From positions 2,028,501 through 2,092,500 of the forward strand of contig NC_017790.1 of NCBI RefSeq assembly GCF_000252445.1: DNA of 64,000 nucleotides, read 5' to 3'. The DNA is from Deinococcus gobiensis I-0. GTDB lineage: Bacteria > Deinococcota > Deinococci > Deinococcales > Deinococcaceae. Of this stretch, positions 7,517-15,545 are shown in pieces. A program made the translations under genes and the position numbers. Numbering within the stretch: position 1 is the stretch's first letter; each line of letters starts with the position of its first letter. Under the pieces are notes generated by a model that was not told the DNA's origin, searched no databases, and saw only the letters and a program-made list of their open reading frames with translations.

Positions 7517-9517
7517 GTGAACTGGATTCAGGAGGCGGGGGCGCGGCTGCTGGGGCTGCAAGTGAAGCGGGACGGGGCGAGCGGCACCCCCGTCGCCTAT
7601 GTGGGGCCAAGCCAGAACGGCAAGGCGGCGTTCAGCGAGTGGACCAGCGAGAAGGCGGTGCGCGAGGGGCTCCAGGCCAGCACGTGGGTCTATGCCGGGT
7701 GCTCCAAGATTTCGACCGGCCTGGCCTCGGTGCCGCTGGTCCTTGAGCGTCTCGACGGCGAGCAGTGGGTGGCCGACCCGACGCACGAGCTGCAGCGCCT
7801 GCTGAACCGGCCCAATCCCTTCATGGCGCGTCAGGACCTCATGGAGCGCTGGGCGCTGCACATGCTGCTGGCCGGCAACGCGCTGTGGTTCCTGAACCTC
7901 GTGAGCGGCAAGCCCGTCGAGCTGTGGCCGCTGCTGCCCGACGAGATCAAGCCCATCAAGGACGCGCAGAAGTTCGTGAGTGGGTACGAGTGGAAGCCTG
8001 CCGGGCGAGATAAGACCCGCCTGGACGCGGTACAGGTGGCGCACTGGATGTGCGTCAACCCCAACGACGTGTATTGGGGCCTCTCGCCGGTCATGGCTGG
8101 GGCCAAGGCCATCGACACCGACACGACGGCCGCCCGCTGGAATATCAGCACCCTGGCCAACGATGGCAAGCCGCCCTATGCGGTGCTGCTGGACAGTGGG
8201 CTCTCCGCAGAGCAGCAGCGGACCGCGACGGCCATTCTCCGCGAGCAGGTCAACGGCAGCAACGTGCGCAAGATGATTGCCCTGGGTTCCACGCGCGACG
8301 TGAAGCCCCTGGCTATGAATGCTACGGATCTGGACTGGCTCAACGGCCGGCGCTTCTCGCGTGAGGAAATCGGCGCGGTACTGGGCGTGCCCCCGATCCT
8401 CATGAGCTTCGGAGAGGCGGCGACGTTCAGCAACCTCGACGCCGCGAAGGCCATGCTCTGGGAAGACCGGATCGTGCCCCTGCTGGATGACCTGTGCCAG
8501 GGCCTGATGGGCTCACTGTTCCCGTTCTGGACGCTGGACGGCGCGCAGTGGCGCATCCGGCCGGACCTGTCCGGGGTCCGGGCGCTGCAGGCCAACCTGA
8601 AGACCGAGGCCGAGGTGGGCAAGCTCAAGGCCGAGACGCTCAAGACCCTGGTGGATTCCGGGGTGCCCGCCAACATGGCCGCCCAAGTCGTGGGGCTGCC
8701 GCTGGTGGACATCCCCGGCGGGGACGCGCCACGCAGCGCCGCGCCGGCCGCGCTGCCCGCTGCCACGAAGGCCCGACGCCCTCCCTCCTTCGAGCGCAAG
8801 GACAAGGGTGAGGATGAGGTGGCCGCCCGGCTGGCCCGCATGGATGAGTGGACCGGCGAGATTCAGAACAAGGTGGCCCAGGTGCTGCTGGAACAGGGCA
8901 ACGCGGCGGCCAGCGCCTACGCCTTGGGGCAACCCTGGGAGACGGCGCTAGACCCTGACGACTGGCAAGACCTGCTGGAAGCCGTCCACACCGCCGTGAT
9001 CGAAGCGGAAGGCAAGGTGGCCTACACCGCCGTGCTGAGCAGCATCACAGCGACCGGCGGGGGCGGGGCCTTCGACGTGCTGGCCGATGGCGTCACCGAG
9101 TGGATTGCCGAGCACGTGGGCGAGAACGTCAAGGGCATCACCGAAACCTCGCAGGCCCTCCTGCAAGGCCAAATCACAGCGGGCGTCGAAGCGGGCGAGA
9201 GCGTCAAGGACATCGCCAAGCGCCTGCGGAAGGCCAACGCCGAGTGGGCCGGATGGCGGGCCGAGGTCATCGCGCGCACCGAGACAGCCAGCGCCTTCGG
9301 GGCCGCCCACGCGCAGGCTGCTGACCAGCTGGCCGATGAGTTCGACGTCGAGTTGGTGAAGACCTGGCACGCCACGCGCGACAGCCGCACGCGCGACGAG
9401 CACGCGGCCATCGACGGCGAGACGCGGGCGCTCGACGAGCCATTCAGCATCGGCGTCATGCAGTCGCCGGGCGGCGTGAACTGCCGGTGCGTGGTGACAT
9501 ATGGGGTGGCAGAATAA
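7517..9517 (+). CDS. Portal protein fused to MuF-like head morphogenesis domain
   Basis: GTG 7517 follows GGGGGGTGAGG. Residues 1 to about 420 match HK97-family portal proteins (KISTGLASVPLVL, LLNRPNPF, GNALWFLNLVSGKP, VLGVPPILMSF). A charged linker follows. The last about 200 residues resemble the phage Mu F-like domain (ARTETASAFGAAHAQAA, WHATRDSRTRDEHAAIDGE, SPGGVNCRCVVTYG). The dodecameric portal is the DNA channel, and MuF domains act in head assembly and can be carried into the head. In many phages these are two genes; here one 666-residue frame covers both. The next gene starts 4 nt after its stop. Confidence 0.9.
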   Translation: MNWIQEAGARLLGLQVKRDGASGTPVAYVGPSQNGKAAFSEWTSEKAVREGLQASTWVYAGCSKISTGLASVPLVLERLDGEQWVADPTHELQRLLNRPNPFMARQDLMERWALHMLLAGNALWFLNLVSGKPVELWPLLPDEIKPIKDAQKFVSGYEWKPAGRDKTRLDAVQVAHWMCVNPNDVYWGLSPVMAGAKAIDTDTTAARWNISTLANDGKPPYAVLLDSGLSAEQQRTATAILREQVNGSNVRKMIALGSTRDVKPLAMNATDLDWLNGRRFSREEIGAVLGVPPILMSFGEAATFSNLDAAKAMLWEDRIVPLLDDLCQGLMGSLFPFWTLDGAQWRIRPDLSGVRALQANLKTEAEVGKLKAETLKTLVDSGVPANMAAQVVGLPLVDIPGGDAPRSAAPAALPAATKARRPPSFERKDKGEDEVAARLARMDEWTGEIQNKVAQVLLEQGNAAASAYALGQPWETALDPDDWQDLLEAVHTAVIEAEGKVAYTAVLSSITATGGGGAFDVLADGVTEWIAEHVGENVKGITETSQALLQGQITAGVEAGESVKDIAKRLRKANAEWAGWRAEVIARTETASAFGAAHAQAADQLADEFDVELVKTWHATRDSRTRDEHAAIDGETRALDEPFSIGVMQSPGGVNCRCVVTYGVAE

Positions 9518-9521
9518 AAGC

Positions 9522-10358
9522 GTGAAAATCTTTCTCTCTTGGTCGGGCGATCTCAGCCGGGAGGTTGCAGAAGCCTTCGAAGAATGGATCAGATGCGTCA
9601 TCCAGACTAGTGATCCTTGGGTATCCTCTCATAATATCGAAAGTGGGAGCGTTTGGTTTAGGGAAATAAATGATCAGCTTAAAGATGTGTCTGTTGGCGT
9701 AATTTTTCTTACCAAGGAAAATTTAGATAAGCGTTGGATTCTTTTTGAGGCCGGGGCGCTGGCGAAAGGATTATCTACCAACCGTGTTTGCACTTTTTTA
9801 ATAAATCTTGAGCCAGCAGATATTAGTGATCCTCTTGCCCAGTTTAATCATACTTGGATTGAGAAGACGAGTGTGGCAAAATTGGTTGCTACCATAAATA
9901 GATCAACCGCAAGTCCTGTACCAAATCAGGTTGTATCATCAGTTTTTGAAGTCTATTGGCCTCTCTTAGAAAATAAAATTGCCGAGATAATCAAAAAATA
10001 TCCAACGAATAAAGATACTCAAGCTCAAACTAAAGAAGAGCTTGATTTAGAAATGTTGACTGGAATAAGAAATATAAACAATCGTCTGGCTAGACTTGAG
10101 GCTTATAACGATACAATCAACAATTCAGCAGCCAGCGTAATGCCAGCTTTGGAACTAACAAAGCTGGATGGTGATTCGGTAGCTCTTGCAAGAAGGCGTC
10201 AAGCTAGACAAAGGATATTGGATGCAGAAGTATTATCTATGGTCAATGCAGCCACAACTGAACGGGTAAACAGTAAACAAGAATTGTTTAAATTATTAGC
10301 AACTATGGGAATTGACGAAAATTCTTACGAGAGACTAGCAAATCGATATTTTCAATAG
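9522..10358 (+). CDS. TIR-domain protein, AT-rich cargo gene inside the head operon
   Basis: The start is placed at GTG 9522 because the family begins KIFLSWSG; an in-frame ATG at 9501 overlaps the portal gene. Of 278 residues, about 1-150 form a TIR-like fold: KIFLSWSGDLSREVAEAFEEW, SSHNIESGSVWF, VGVIFLTKENL, and RWILFEAGALAKGL with the likely catalytic Glu at 76. The rest is helical (LEMLTGIRNINNRLARLEAY) and of unknown fold. Bacterial TIR proteins commonly cleave NAD+ or signal in anti-phage defence. Base composition is strikingly AT-rich against GC-rich neighbours, and a private terminator follows, so this is a late acquisition. Function against other phages is inference. Confidence 0.85.
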   Translation: MKIFLSWSGDLSREVAEAFEEWIRCVIQTSDPWVSSHNIESGSVWFREINDQLKDVSVGVIFLTKENLDKRWILFEAGALAKGLSTNRVCTFLINLEPADISDPLAQFNHTWIEKTSVAKLVATINRSTASPVPNQVVSSVFEVYWPLLENKIAEIIKKYPTNKDTQAQTKEELDLEMLTGIRNINNRLARLEAYNDTINNSAASVMPALELTKLDGDSVALARRRQARQRILDAEVLSMVNAATTERVNSKQELFKLLATMGIDENSYERLANRYFQ

Positions 10359-10364
10359 TTCTAA

Positions 10365-10386
10365 CCGCCCACTGTGGGCGGTTTTT
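10365..10386 (+). terminator. Terminator of the TIR cargo gene
   Basis: CCGCCCA (10365-10371) pairs perfectly with TGGGCGG (10375-10381) around a CTG loop, followed by TTTTT. It sits 7 nt after the TIR stop and 28 nt before the protease start, so late transcription must read through it or restart. Confidence 0.88.
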
Positions 10387-10413
10387 CATTCCCTCAAAAA
10401 GGAGGGCTGACAC

Positions 10414-11244
10414 ATGGAAGGACTAGAAACGAAGTCCCACACTGTCGAGGTCAAGGCGGCGGCCGAGGGCATCATCGAGGCCTACGCCAGCACCTTCAAC
10501 GGGGTGGACAGCTACGGGGACACCATCCGGCCCGGCGCGTTCACCAAGACTGTGGCCGAGCGCGGCCCCAGCGGCAGCCGCAAGATCAAGACCCTGCTGA
10601 ACCACGACGCCTGGGGCGGCCTCCCGGTGGGCGTCCCCCAGGCCATGACCGAAGACACCTACGGCCTGCTGACCAGCACGAAGATGAGCGCCACCCAGAC
10701 GGGCCGCGACATCTACACTCTGGCCCAGGAAGGGGCCATCTCCGAGCTGAGCATCGGCTACTGGCCGGTGAAGTTCACCTACGCCGACGAAACCCAGACC
10801 GGCTACCGGCGCGAGCTGCTGGAAGTGGGCCTGCTGGAATACAGCTTCGTGACGATCCCGGCCGACGAGCGGGCGGTCATCACGGGGCTCAAGTCCCTCG
10901 ACGATCTGGAGCGGGCCATCCGGCGCGCGGCGGCCATCGCTGACGTGAACCTCTCCACCAAGGCAGGCCGAACCCTGTCCGGGGCCAACGCCAAGCGCGT
11001 GCAGGCAGCCCTGAAAGAACTCCAAGACCTACTCGTCGAAGCCGGGATTGAGGAAGCCGCCGAGGATGGCACTTCCGACGATCCCACTCCGACTGAGAAG
11101 AGCCGCCGCGAGCCGCCTGCGCACTCGCCGCTGCTGTCTGTGCTGCAACTGGAAGCCAAACGCCTTGAGCGCGAGAGCGACGGCAGCCCCCTGCTGGCTG
11201 ACCTGCGCGCCTTCAGCGCCACCCTGTATGGAGGAACCCCATGA
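10414..11244 (+). CDS. HK97-family prohead protease
   Basis: AAAGGAGG precedes ATG 10414. The N-terminal half of this 276-residue protein matches peptidase family S78/U35: GIIEAYASTFNGVDSYGDTI, TLLNHDAWGGLPVG with catalytic His 64, and AISELSIGYWPVK with Ser 113. EYSFVTIPADERA follows, as usual. The C-terminal about 100 residues are acidic and Arg-rich and may act as an internal scaffold. It would cleave the capsid delta domain during head maturation. Its stop overlaps the capsid start (ATGA). The TIR gene separates it from the portal, unlike the usual portal-protease adjacency. Confidence 0.93.
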   Translation: MEGLETKSHTVEVKAAAEGIIEAYASTFNGVDSYGDTIRPGAFTKTVAERGPSGSRKIKTLLNHDAWGGLPVGVPQAMTEDTYGLLTSTKMSATQTGRDIYTLAQEGAISELSIGYWPVKFTYADETQTGYRRELLEVGLLEYSFVTIPADERAVITGLKSLDDLERAIRRAAAIADVNLSTKAGRTLSGANAKRVQAALKELQDLLVEAGIEEAAEDGTSDDPTPTEKSRREPPAHSPLLSVLQLEAKRLERESDGSPLLADLRAFSATLYGGTP

Positions 11245-12518
11245 CCCACCGCAGTTACCTGATCGCCAGCCTCGCCCAGACTATGAGCGAGGCTTTTTCG
11301 GCCCCCGCCCGTTCCGGCAGTCCCCTGCTGGGCGGCGCGCTGGGGCACATGCCGCTCTTCGACGGCGGTGACGCTGGCGCCCAGATCCAGGCCGAACTCA
11401 AGAAGATCGAGGACGGCATCTGGAAGAAGACCGAGAAGCGCCTCGAAGAGGTCAAGGCCGGGATCAAGGTCAAGGACTACGACGCCGAGCTGGCCGCACT
11501 CGAAAAGGAGCACACCGAGGTCAAGACCCAGCTCACCGAAGTGCAGACCCAGCTGGGCCGCCTGGACGTGACTGGTGGCGGCAAGGGCAGCGAGCGCAAG
11601 AGCGCCGGCCAGCTGCTCGTCGAATCCAAGGGCTTCGACACCGCCAAGCAGGGCGAGCGCTTCGTGGTCGGGACCGAAGTCAAGGCGCTGAGCAGCGCGG
11701 CGGGCAGCGCCGGCGTGATGGTCACCCAGCCCCAGCGCCTGGGCATCTACGAGCAACCCGAAGAGCCGCACATCCGCGACCTCTTCTCGCAGGGGCAGAC
11801 CAGCAACAGCAGCCTCGTCTTCCCGGTGCGCAAGACCCTGACGAACGCGGCGGCGATGGTGGCCGAGCTGGCGCAGAAGCCCGAGAGCGACATGACCTTC
11901 GAGGACAAGACCTTCCCGGTGCGCAAGATCGCGCACTTCGTGAAGCTCTCCGACGAGATCCTGGCCGACGCTCCAGCCATCCAGAGCTACGTGGATACCC
12001 AGCTGATCGAGGGCCTCAAGGACGTGGAAGACGTGCAGCTGCTCAAGGGCAACGGCGTCGGCCAGAACCTGACCGGCGTCTACACGGTGGCCCCGGCCTA
12101 CAACCGCACCACGGCGGGCGACAGCCTGATCGACGTGTACCGCCGGGCCATGACCCAGCTGCGCCTCGCCAAGCACACGCCCACCGGCCTGGTGCTGAAC
12201 CCCGAAGACTGGGAGAAGGTCCAGCTGGTGAAGGGCACCGAGGGGCACTACATCTGGGTGAACGTCGGTACCGCGACCGAGCCGCGCCTGTGGGGCCTGC
12301 CCGTGCGCGACACTCTGGCCCTGGCCGCAGGCGAGTGGCTCATGGGTAACTTCCGGCGCGGCGCGCAGATCTTCGACCGCATGGACGCGCGGGTCGAGAT
12401 GACGAACACCGACCAGGACGACTTCGTGAAGAATCGCGTGACCATGCGCGCCGAGGAACGCCTGGCCCTGGTCATCTACGACGCCTCGGCCTTCGTGAAG
12501 AACGCGCCCAGCGCGTAA
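11241..12518 (+). CDS. Major capsid protein, HK97 fold
   Basis: This 425-residue protein is close to typical HK97-type capsid precursors. Residues about 45-105 form a charged coiled coil (IQAELKKIEDGIWKKTEKRLEE...), the delta/scaffold domain expected to be removed by the upstream protease. The mature part carries HK97-fold hallmarks: IRDLFSQGQTSNSSLVFPVRK, FPVRKIAHFVKLSDEIL, an insertion, LVLNPEDWEKV, GLPVRDTLALAAGEWLMGNF and the C-terminal VTMRAEERLALVIYDASAF. It forms the icosahedral shell. Processing probably occurs near residue 110, but the exact site is not determinable here. Confidence 0.95.
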   Translation: MTHRSYLIASLAQTMSEAFSAPARSGSPLLGGALGHMPLFDGGDAGAQIQAELKKIEDGIWKKTEKRLEEVKAGIKVKDYDAELAALEKEHTEVKTQLTEVQTQLGRLDVTGGGKGSERKSAGQLLVESKGFDTAKQGERFVVGTEVKALSSAAGSAGVMVTQPQRLGIYEQPEEPHIRDLFSQGQTSNSSLVFPVRKTLTNAAAMVAELAQKPESDMTFEDKTFPVRKIAHFVKLSDEILADAPAIQSYVDTQLIEGLKDVEDVQLLKGNGVGQNLTGVYTVAPAYNRTTAGDSLIDVYRRAMTQLRLAKHTPTGLVLNPEDWEKVQLVKGTEGHYIWVNVGTATEPRLWGLPVRDTLALAAGEWLMGNFRRGAQIFDRMDARVEMTNTDQDDFVKNRVTMRAEERLALVIYDASAFVKNAPSA

Positions 12519-12577
12519 GCCTCTCGCCAGCAGGCCGCGCCAGTCCGGGCGGCCTGACTTCATTCCCCGGAGGGACC

Positions 12578-12943
12578 ATGCACCGAGTGAAATATGCGTC
12601 CGTGGGTGGCGTGCTGACCGGCAAGAAGCCGGGCGACACGGTGGAAATCCACGACGCCGAGGAACTCAAGCACCTCTTGACGCTCGGCCTGATCGAGACG
12701 GAAGAGGAAGCCGAGGCGCGGGCACTCGCTGCGGTGGGCGCCCACGACGCGGCCAAGGACAGCCCTGCCTTCACCGCCCTCACCGACGAGGAACGGCTCA
12801 AGCCCTACGCCAAGGGCGGCGGCTGGTACCACTTCGCGGGCGAGGGGGGCGTGCTGACCAAGCTGCGGCGCGAGGAAGCGCTGGCCAAGCTCACCGAACT
12901 GGAGGCCGCCGCCCATGCCGCTGGTGACATCCCCCCCCAGTAA
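12578..12943 (+). CDS. Small phage head-region protein (121 aa)
   Basis: GGAGGG precedes ATG 12578. The N-terminus (VKYASVGGVLTGKKPGDTVEIHDAEELKHLLTLGLI) reads like a short beta-hairpin plus helix seen in small proteins between capsid and connector genes. Two acidic helical segments follow. Its 3' end overlaps the next gene by 29 nt. It probably serves the capsid vertex or head-tail joining, but I cannot name the family. Confidence 0.6.
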   Translation: MHRVKYASVGGVLTGKKPGDTVEIHDAEELKHLLTLGLIETEEEAEARALAAVGAHDAAKDSPAFTALTDEERLKPYAKGGGWYHFAGEGGVLTKLRREEALAKLTELEAAAHAAGDIPPQ

Positions 12944-13412
12944 CGTTACGGCCGAGCAGCTGCTGCTGGCCGAGGCGCTCGTCGCCGCGCAGCTGGGCAT
13001 CGCCTCGCTGGAAGGCGGCACCCTGGCCGAGGCGGGCGTGCTGGGCTCTTCAGGCCTGATCGTGCTGACGCACCCGTGCGTGAGCATCCAGGCGCTGACC
13101 CTGAACAGCGCCCCGGCGGCGGGCATCCTGCGCGGCCCCTGGACGGTCGATGTGCTGAGCGTCACGCGCGGGCAGCCGGTGCCGTACACGATCTCCTACA
13201 CGTGGGGCTGGACGGCGGGCACGCTGCCACCGGGCATCCGCGCGGCCATCCTGCTGACCGCGCAGGCGGGCGCGGCGGCGGCCGGGCGCGTGGGGCTCAA
13301 GGCCGAGAGCATGGGGCCGGTGTCCTATCAGTACACCGACACGGCCACCCAGGGCAGCCTGCCCGCCGACGCCCTCGCCCTGCTGCGGCCGTGGCTGCCG
13401 CTGCGGTTCTGA
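12915..13412 (+). CDS. Head-tail connector, gp6/gp15-like
   Basis: This 165-residue protein starts inside the end of the previous gene, with CTGGAGG upstream. A helical N-terminus (TAEQLLLAEALVAAQLGIASL), a beta middle section (LTHPCVSIQALTLN, YTISYTWGWTAGTLPPGIRAAILLTAQ) and a C-terminal ALALLRPWLPLRF are the pattern of phage connector proteins that form a ring under the portal. Position immediately after the capsid supports this. Identity is by pattern and synteny, not by a diagnostic catalytic motif. Confidence 0.75.
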   Translation: MPLVTSPPSNVTAEQLLLAEALVAAQLGIASLEGGTLAEAGVLGSSGLIVLTHPCVSIQALTLNSAPAAGILRGPWTVDVLSVTRGQPVPYTISYTWGWTAGTLPPGIRAAILLTAQAGAAAAGRVGLKAESMGPVSYQYTDTATQGSLPADALALLRPWLPLRF

Positions 13413-13729
13413 TGCGGCTGCCCGCGCACATGCTCACCAGCACCGCTCAGGTGCTCGTCGAGGTCAAGGGCGGCCCGCCCGACCGGCTGGGGCACGGTAC
13501 CTCCAACTGGGTGCCGCAGGGTGAGCCCATCCCCTGTGCCCACTTCCCGGCCGGGACCAAGGTCGTCGAGCAGGCCCAGCTGCGTGGCGTGCGCGTGGCG
13601 CGCGAGGTGTACCTGGAGCGCACCGGCCTGAACCCGCAGGCCAACCGCCTGCGCCTGGACGGCACCGACTACACCATCACGCTGGTCAACGACTGGCAAG
13701 GCTTCTCTCAACTGGGGGTGACCACATGA
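13412..13729 (+). CDS. Head closure / head-tail joining protein
   Basis: ATG 13412 overlaps the previous stop (TGATG). The frame is open upstream but only as a shadow. The 105-residue beta-rich protein (CAHFPAGTKVVEQAQLRGVRVAREVYLERTG split by loops, then LRLDGTDYTITLVNDWQGF) matches the size and ending of SPP1 gp16-like head closure proteins, which often end in a D-x-Y-T-I...V strand. It lies second after the capsid-connector pair, as expected. It would seal the packaged head and receive the tail. Confidence 0.72.
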   Translation: MRLPAHMLTSTAQVLVEVKGGPPDRLGHGTSNWVPQGEPIPCAHFPAGTKVVEQAQLRGVRVAREVYLERTGLNPQANRLRLDGTDYTITLVNDWQGFSQLGVTT

Positions 13730-14076
13730 GCCTCGCTGACGCCGCGCGCGCCGCCGCGCAACGGGTGGCCGGGAAACAGGCGGCCCTCATCGCGCAGGAG
13801 CTGCGCACCGAGATGGTCCGCAACCTCAGCACGCCCGGCCAGGGACGCGAGTACCCGCGCGGGCGAGGCCGCGTCCACCGGGCCAGCGCCCCCGGCGACG
13901 GGCCAGCGGTAGACACGGGGCGCCTGCGCCAGAGCATCGGCATCCAGCGCATCAGTCCCACCCACTTCCGGGTGGGCACCAACGTGATCTACGCGCCGCT
14001 GCTCGAATTCGGCACCCGCAAGATCGCCGCCCGCCCGTGGCTGCGCCCGGCCGTGGACAAGGTCCTCAACCGGTGA
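13726..14076 (+). CDS. Tail completion / HK97 gp10-like protein
   Basis: The 116-residue protein overlaps its neighbours at both ends (ATGA before, GTGA after). VDTGRLRQSIGIQ, then FRVGTNVIYAPLLEFGTRKIAARPWLRPAV, is the characteristic ending of the HK97 gp10 family (E-x-GT...ARPFLRPA). These proteins act at the head-tail interface or in tail completion. The order connector, closure, gp10, terminator, tube is conserved here. Confidence 0.87.
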   Translation: MSLADAARAAAQRVAGKQAALIAQELRTEMVRNLSTPGQGREYPRGRGRVHRASAPGDGPAVDTGRLRQSIGIQRISPTHFRVGTNVIYAPLLEFGTRKIAARPWLRPAVDKVLNR

Positions 14077-14408
14077 GCACCCTCGACGTGCTGGCCGACG
14101 CGCGCGACATCCTTCTCTCCCTCACGCCCCAGGTCTTCATCGCGGGCGACCCCCTGCCCGAGGGCGGCGCGCCCCACCTGATCCTGCAACCCATCGACGC
14201 CACCGACCGCGTGCGCTACGGCTCGGCGGCGAGCGTTACCCGCGTGCAGGTCAGCGCCTGGGCGCCCACGCTCTCCGAGGCGCTGGAGCTGTCCGACCAG
14301 GCACGAAACGCCCTGCGCGCCGCGCGCTTCGTGCCCGCCGGGAGCGGCCCACTCACCGACCCCGACATCACCCTCACCGGCTGGAGAGCCGACTACAGGA
14401 GGCAGTGA
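14073..14408 (+). CDS. Tail terminator protein
   Basis: GTG 14073 overlaps the upstream TGA; the longer frame is a shadow. The 111-residue product (VFIAGDPLPEGGAPHLILQPID, RVQVSAWAPTLSEALELSDQARNAL, GWRADYRRQ) follows the pattern of siphophage tail terminators (gpU/gp17-like), where a strand carrying VSAWA-type sequence precedes a long helix of Ala/Leu residues. It caps the tail tube and docks to the head. It sits directly before the tube gene. Confidence 0.75.
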   Translation: MSTLDVLADARDILLSLTPQVFIAGDPLPEGGAPHLILQPIDATDRVRYGSAASVTRVQVSAWAPTLSEALELSDQARNALRAARFVPAGSGPLTDPDITLTGWRADYRRQ

Positions 14409-14411
14409 CCT

Positions 14412-14894
14412 ATGGAATTTCACACCGGAGAAAACAACGCCATCCGCTTCGCCGTCATGCTGGTCGGGTCCGAGAACCGGCCCAACGACACCGAGTTCTT
14501 CATACTGCCCAACGTCAGCACCTCGGACGCGCCCATTACGGCCACCCAGGTCACGAAGAAGTACTACAAGGCCAAGGGCGGCACGACCAGCAAGAGCACG
14601 GGCGCCACGTGGACCTTCACGGTCAGCGGCGACCTCCCCCAGGACAAGGAAGAGCGCGAGCCCGTCTACGTGCTGCGCAAGGCCATCCTCGCCGGCAACC
14701 GGATCTGGATGGAGCGCGCCTTCGACGATGACGCGGCCGACGAGGACTGGGAAGGCGGCGTCACCGTGCTGACCAACGCCACGCTGCCTAGCCCCTCGGA
14801 CAACGCGACCACCTACAGCTTCACGGCGTCCGGCAGCGGCGACCTGCAGGGGCCGCATGAGGCGGCGGTCACCGACCCCACGCCCACGCCCTGA
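14412..14894 (+). CDS. Major tail tube protein
   Basis: AGGAGG precedes ATG 14412. The 160-residue product has the tube-protein layout: an N-terminal arm, a beta sandwich (ITATQVTKKYYKAKGGTTSKS, then ATWTFTVSGDLPQDKE), a loop-rich middle, and a C-terminal GGVTVLTNATLPSPSDNATTY-type strand pair ending TFTASG-like. Position between the terminator and the chaperones is diagnostic of siphophages. It polymerises into the non-contractile tail tube. Confidence 0.82.
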   Translation: MEFHTGENNAIRFAVMLVGSENRPNDTEFFILPNVSTSDAPITATQVTKKYYKAKGGTTSKSTGATWTFTVSGDLPQDKEEREPVYVLRKAILAGNRIWMERAFDDDAADEDWEGGVTVLTNATLPSPSDNATTYSFTASGSGDLQGPHEAAVTDPTPTP

Positions 14895-15139
14895 TGCTCC
14901 GCGCCCTGGCCCGCCGCAAAGGTGGGCCGGTGGCCCTGGCCTACGACGTGCACCGCGACGCGGGGCGCGTCTACGCTGGGCTGCTGGTCGTGCAGGCCGG
15001 CCTGACCCGCCGCCGCCTCATCTTTGAAGACCCGACAACAAAAGAACGGCTCGTTTTAGAGCTGCCCGAAAACGCCCTTGGACTTAAGCGCGCTGCCAAT
15101 ACGGCGCGCGTCTGGATGGAGGTACACGATGGCCGCTGA
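14894..15139 (+). CDS. Small tail-region protein (81 aa)
   Basis: ATG 14894 overlaps the tube-gene stop (TGATG), and its end overlaps the next start by 11 nt. The predicted strands (VALAYDVHRDAGRVYAGLLVVQ, RRRLIFEDPTTKERLVLELPENAL) suggest a small beta barrel. The last third drops in GC relative to its neighbours. I do not recognise the family. Tight overlap on both sides indicates it is translated with the tail genes. Confidence 0.6.
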   Translation: MLRALARRKGGPVALAYDVHRDAGRVYAGLLVVQAGLTRRRLIFEDPTTKERLVLELPENALGLKRAANTARVWMEVHDGR

Positions 15140-15545
15140 ACTGATCTGGGGCACCGCTGGCAAGCCCACCCCCTACCCCGTCACCGCCGAGGCCCGCGCC
15201 GCGCTCGCCGCGCAGGGCGTCGAGGCCCCCGAGGAACTGACCCTCTACCTGCGCACCGCCACCGGCCGCGAGCGCAAGACCTTCCAGGGCCGCGTGGCGA
15301 GCTGCCGGACCACCGACGACCAGCGCGAGCTGGTGGCCGACCTGCTGCTCGGGCGCATGGCCGAGGGCAGCGACCGGCGCGTGATCCGCGAAGCCCTGGA
15401 AGACGCCGACGAGGTGACCCTCAACCAGCTCATGTACGCCTACGTGAACGGGGTGATCCCGGACCCAAAAGCCCTGGAGAAGGCGGTGGACGGAGCACTG
15501 GCCCGGACCACCCCAAGGATGCTCGCCGCCCTCGCAGTCAGCTAA
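15129..15545 (+). CDS. Tail assembly chaperone, short form (gpG-like)
   Basis: ATG 15129 gives 138 residues; the longer upstream frame is a shadow. The acidic helical C-terminal half (RRVIREALEDADEVTLNQLMYAYVNG) is typical of gpG-like chaperones that coat the tape measure. The gene lies immediately before a second open frame in the -1 register and then the tape measure, the classic G / GT arrangement. A C CCA AAA slippery heptamer at 15464-15470 lies near the 3' end, 75 nt before the stop. Confidence 0.8.
   Translation: MAAELIWGTAGKPTPYPVTAEARAALAAQGVEAPEELTLYLRTATGRERKTFQGRVASCRTTDDQRELVADLLLGRMAEGSDRRVIREALEDADEVTLNQLMYAYVNGVIPDPKALEKAVDGALARTTPRMLAALAVS
15464..15470 (+). promoter_or_regulatory. 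Programmed -1 frameshift heptamer (CCCAAAA)
   Basis: In the zero frame it reads C CCA AAA (Pro, Lys), and after a -1 slip CCC AAA, both re-pairing well. The -1 frame is then free of stops from here to 15937. This fits X-XXY-YYZ and the position expected for siphophage G/GT frameshifting. Confidence 0.8.

Noticed and set aside
9501..9521. ATG 9501 as the TIR gene start
   Set aside because: It would add seven residues overlapping the portal end; homologous TIR proteins begin at KIFLSWSG, matching GTG 9522.
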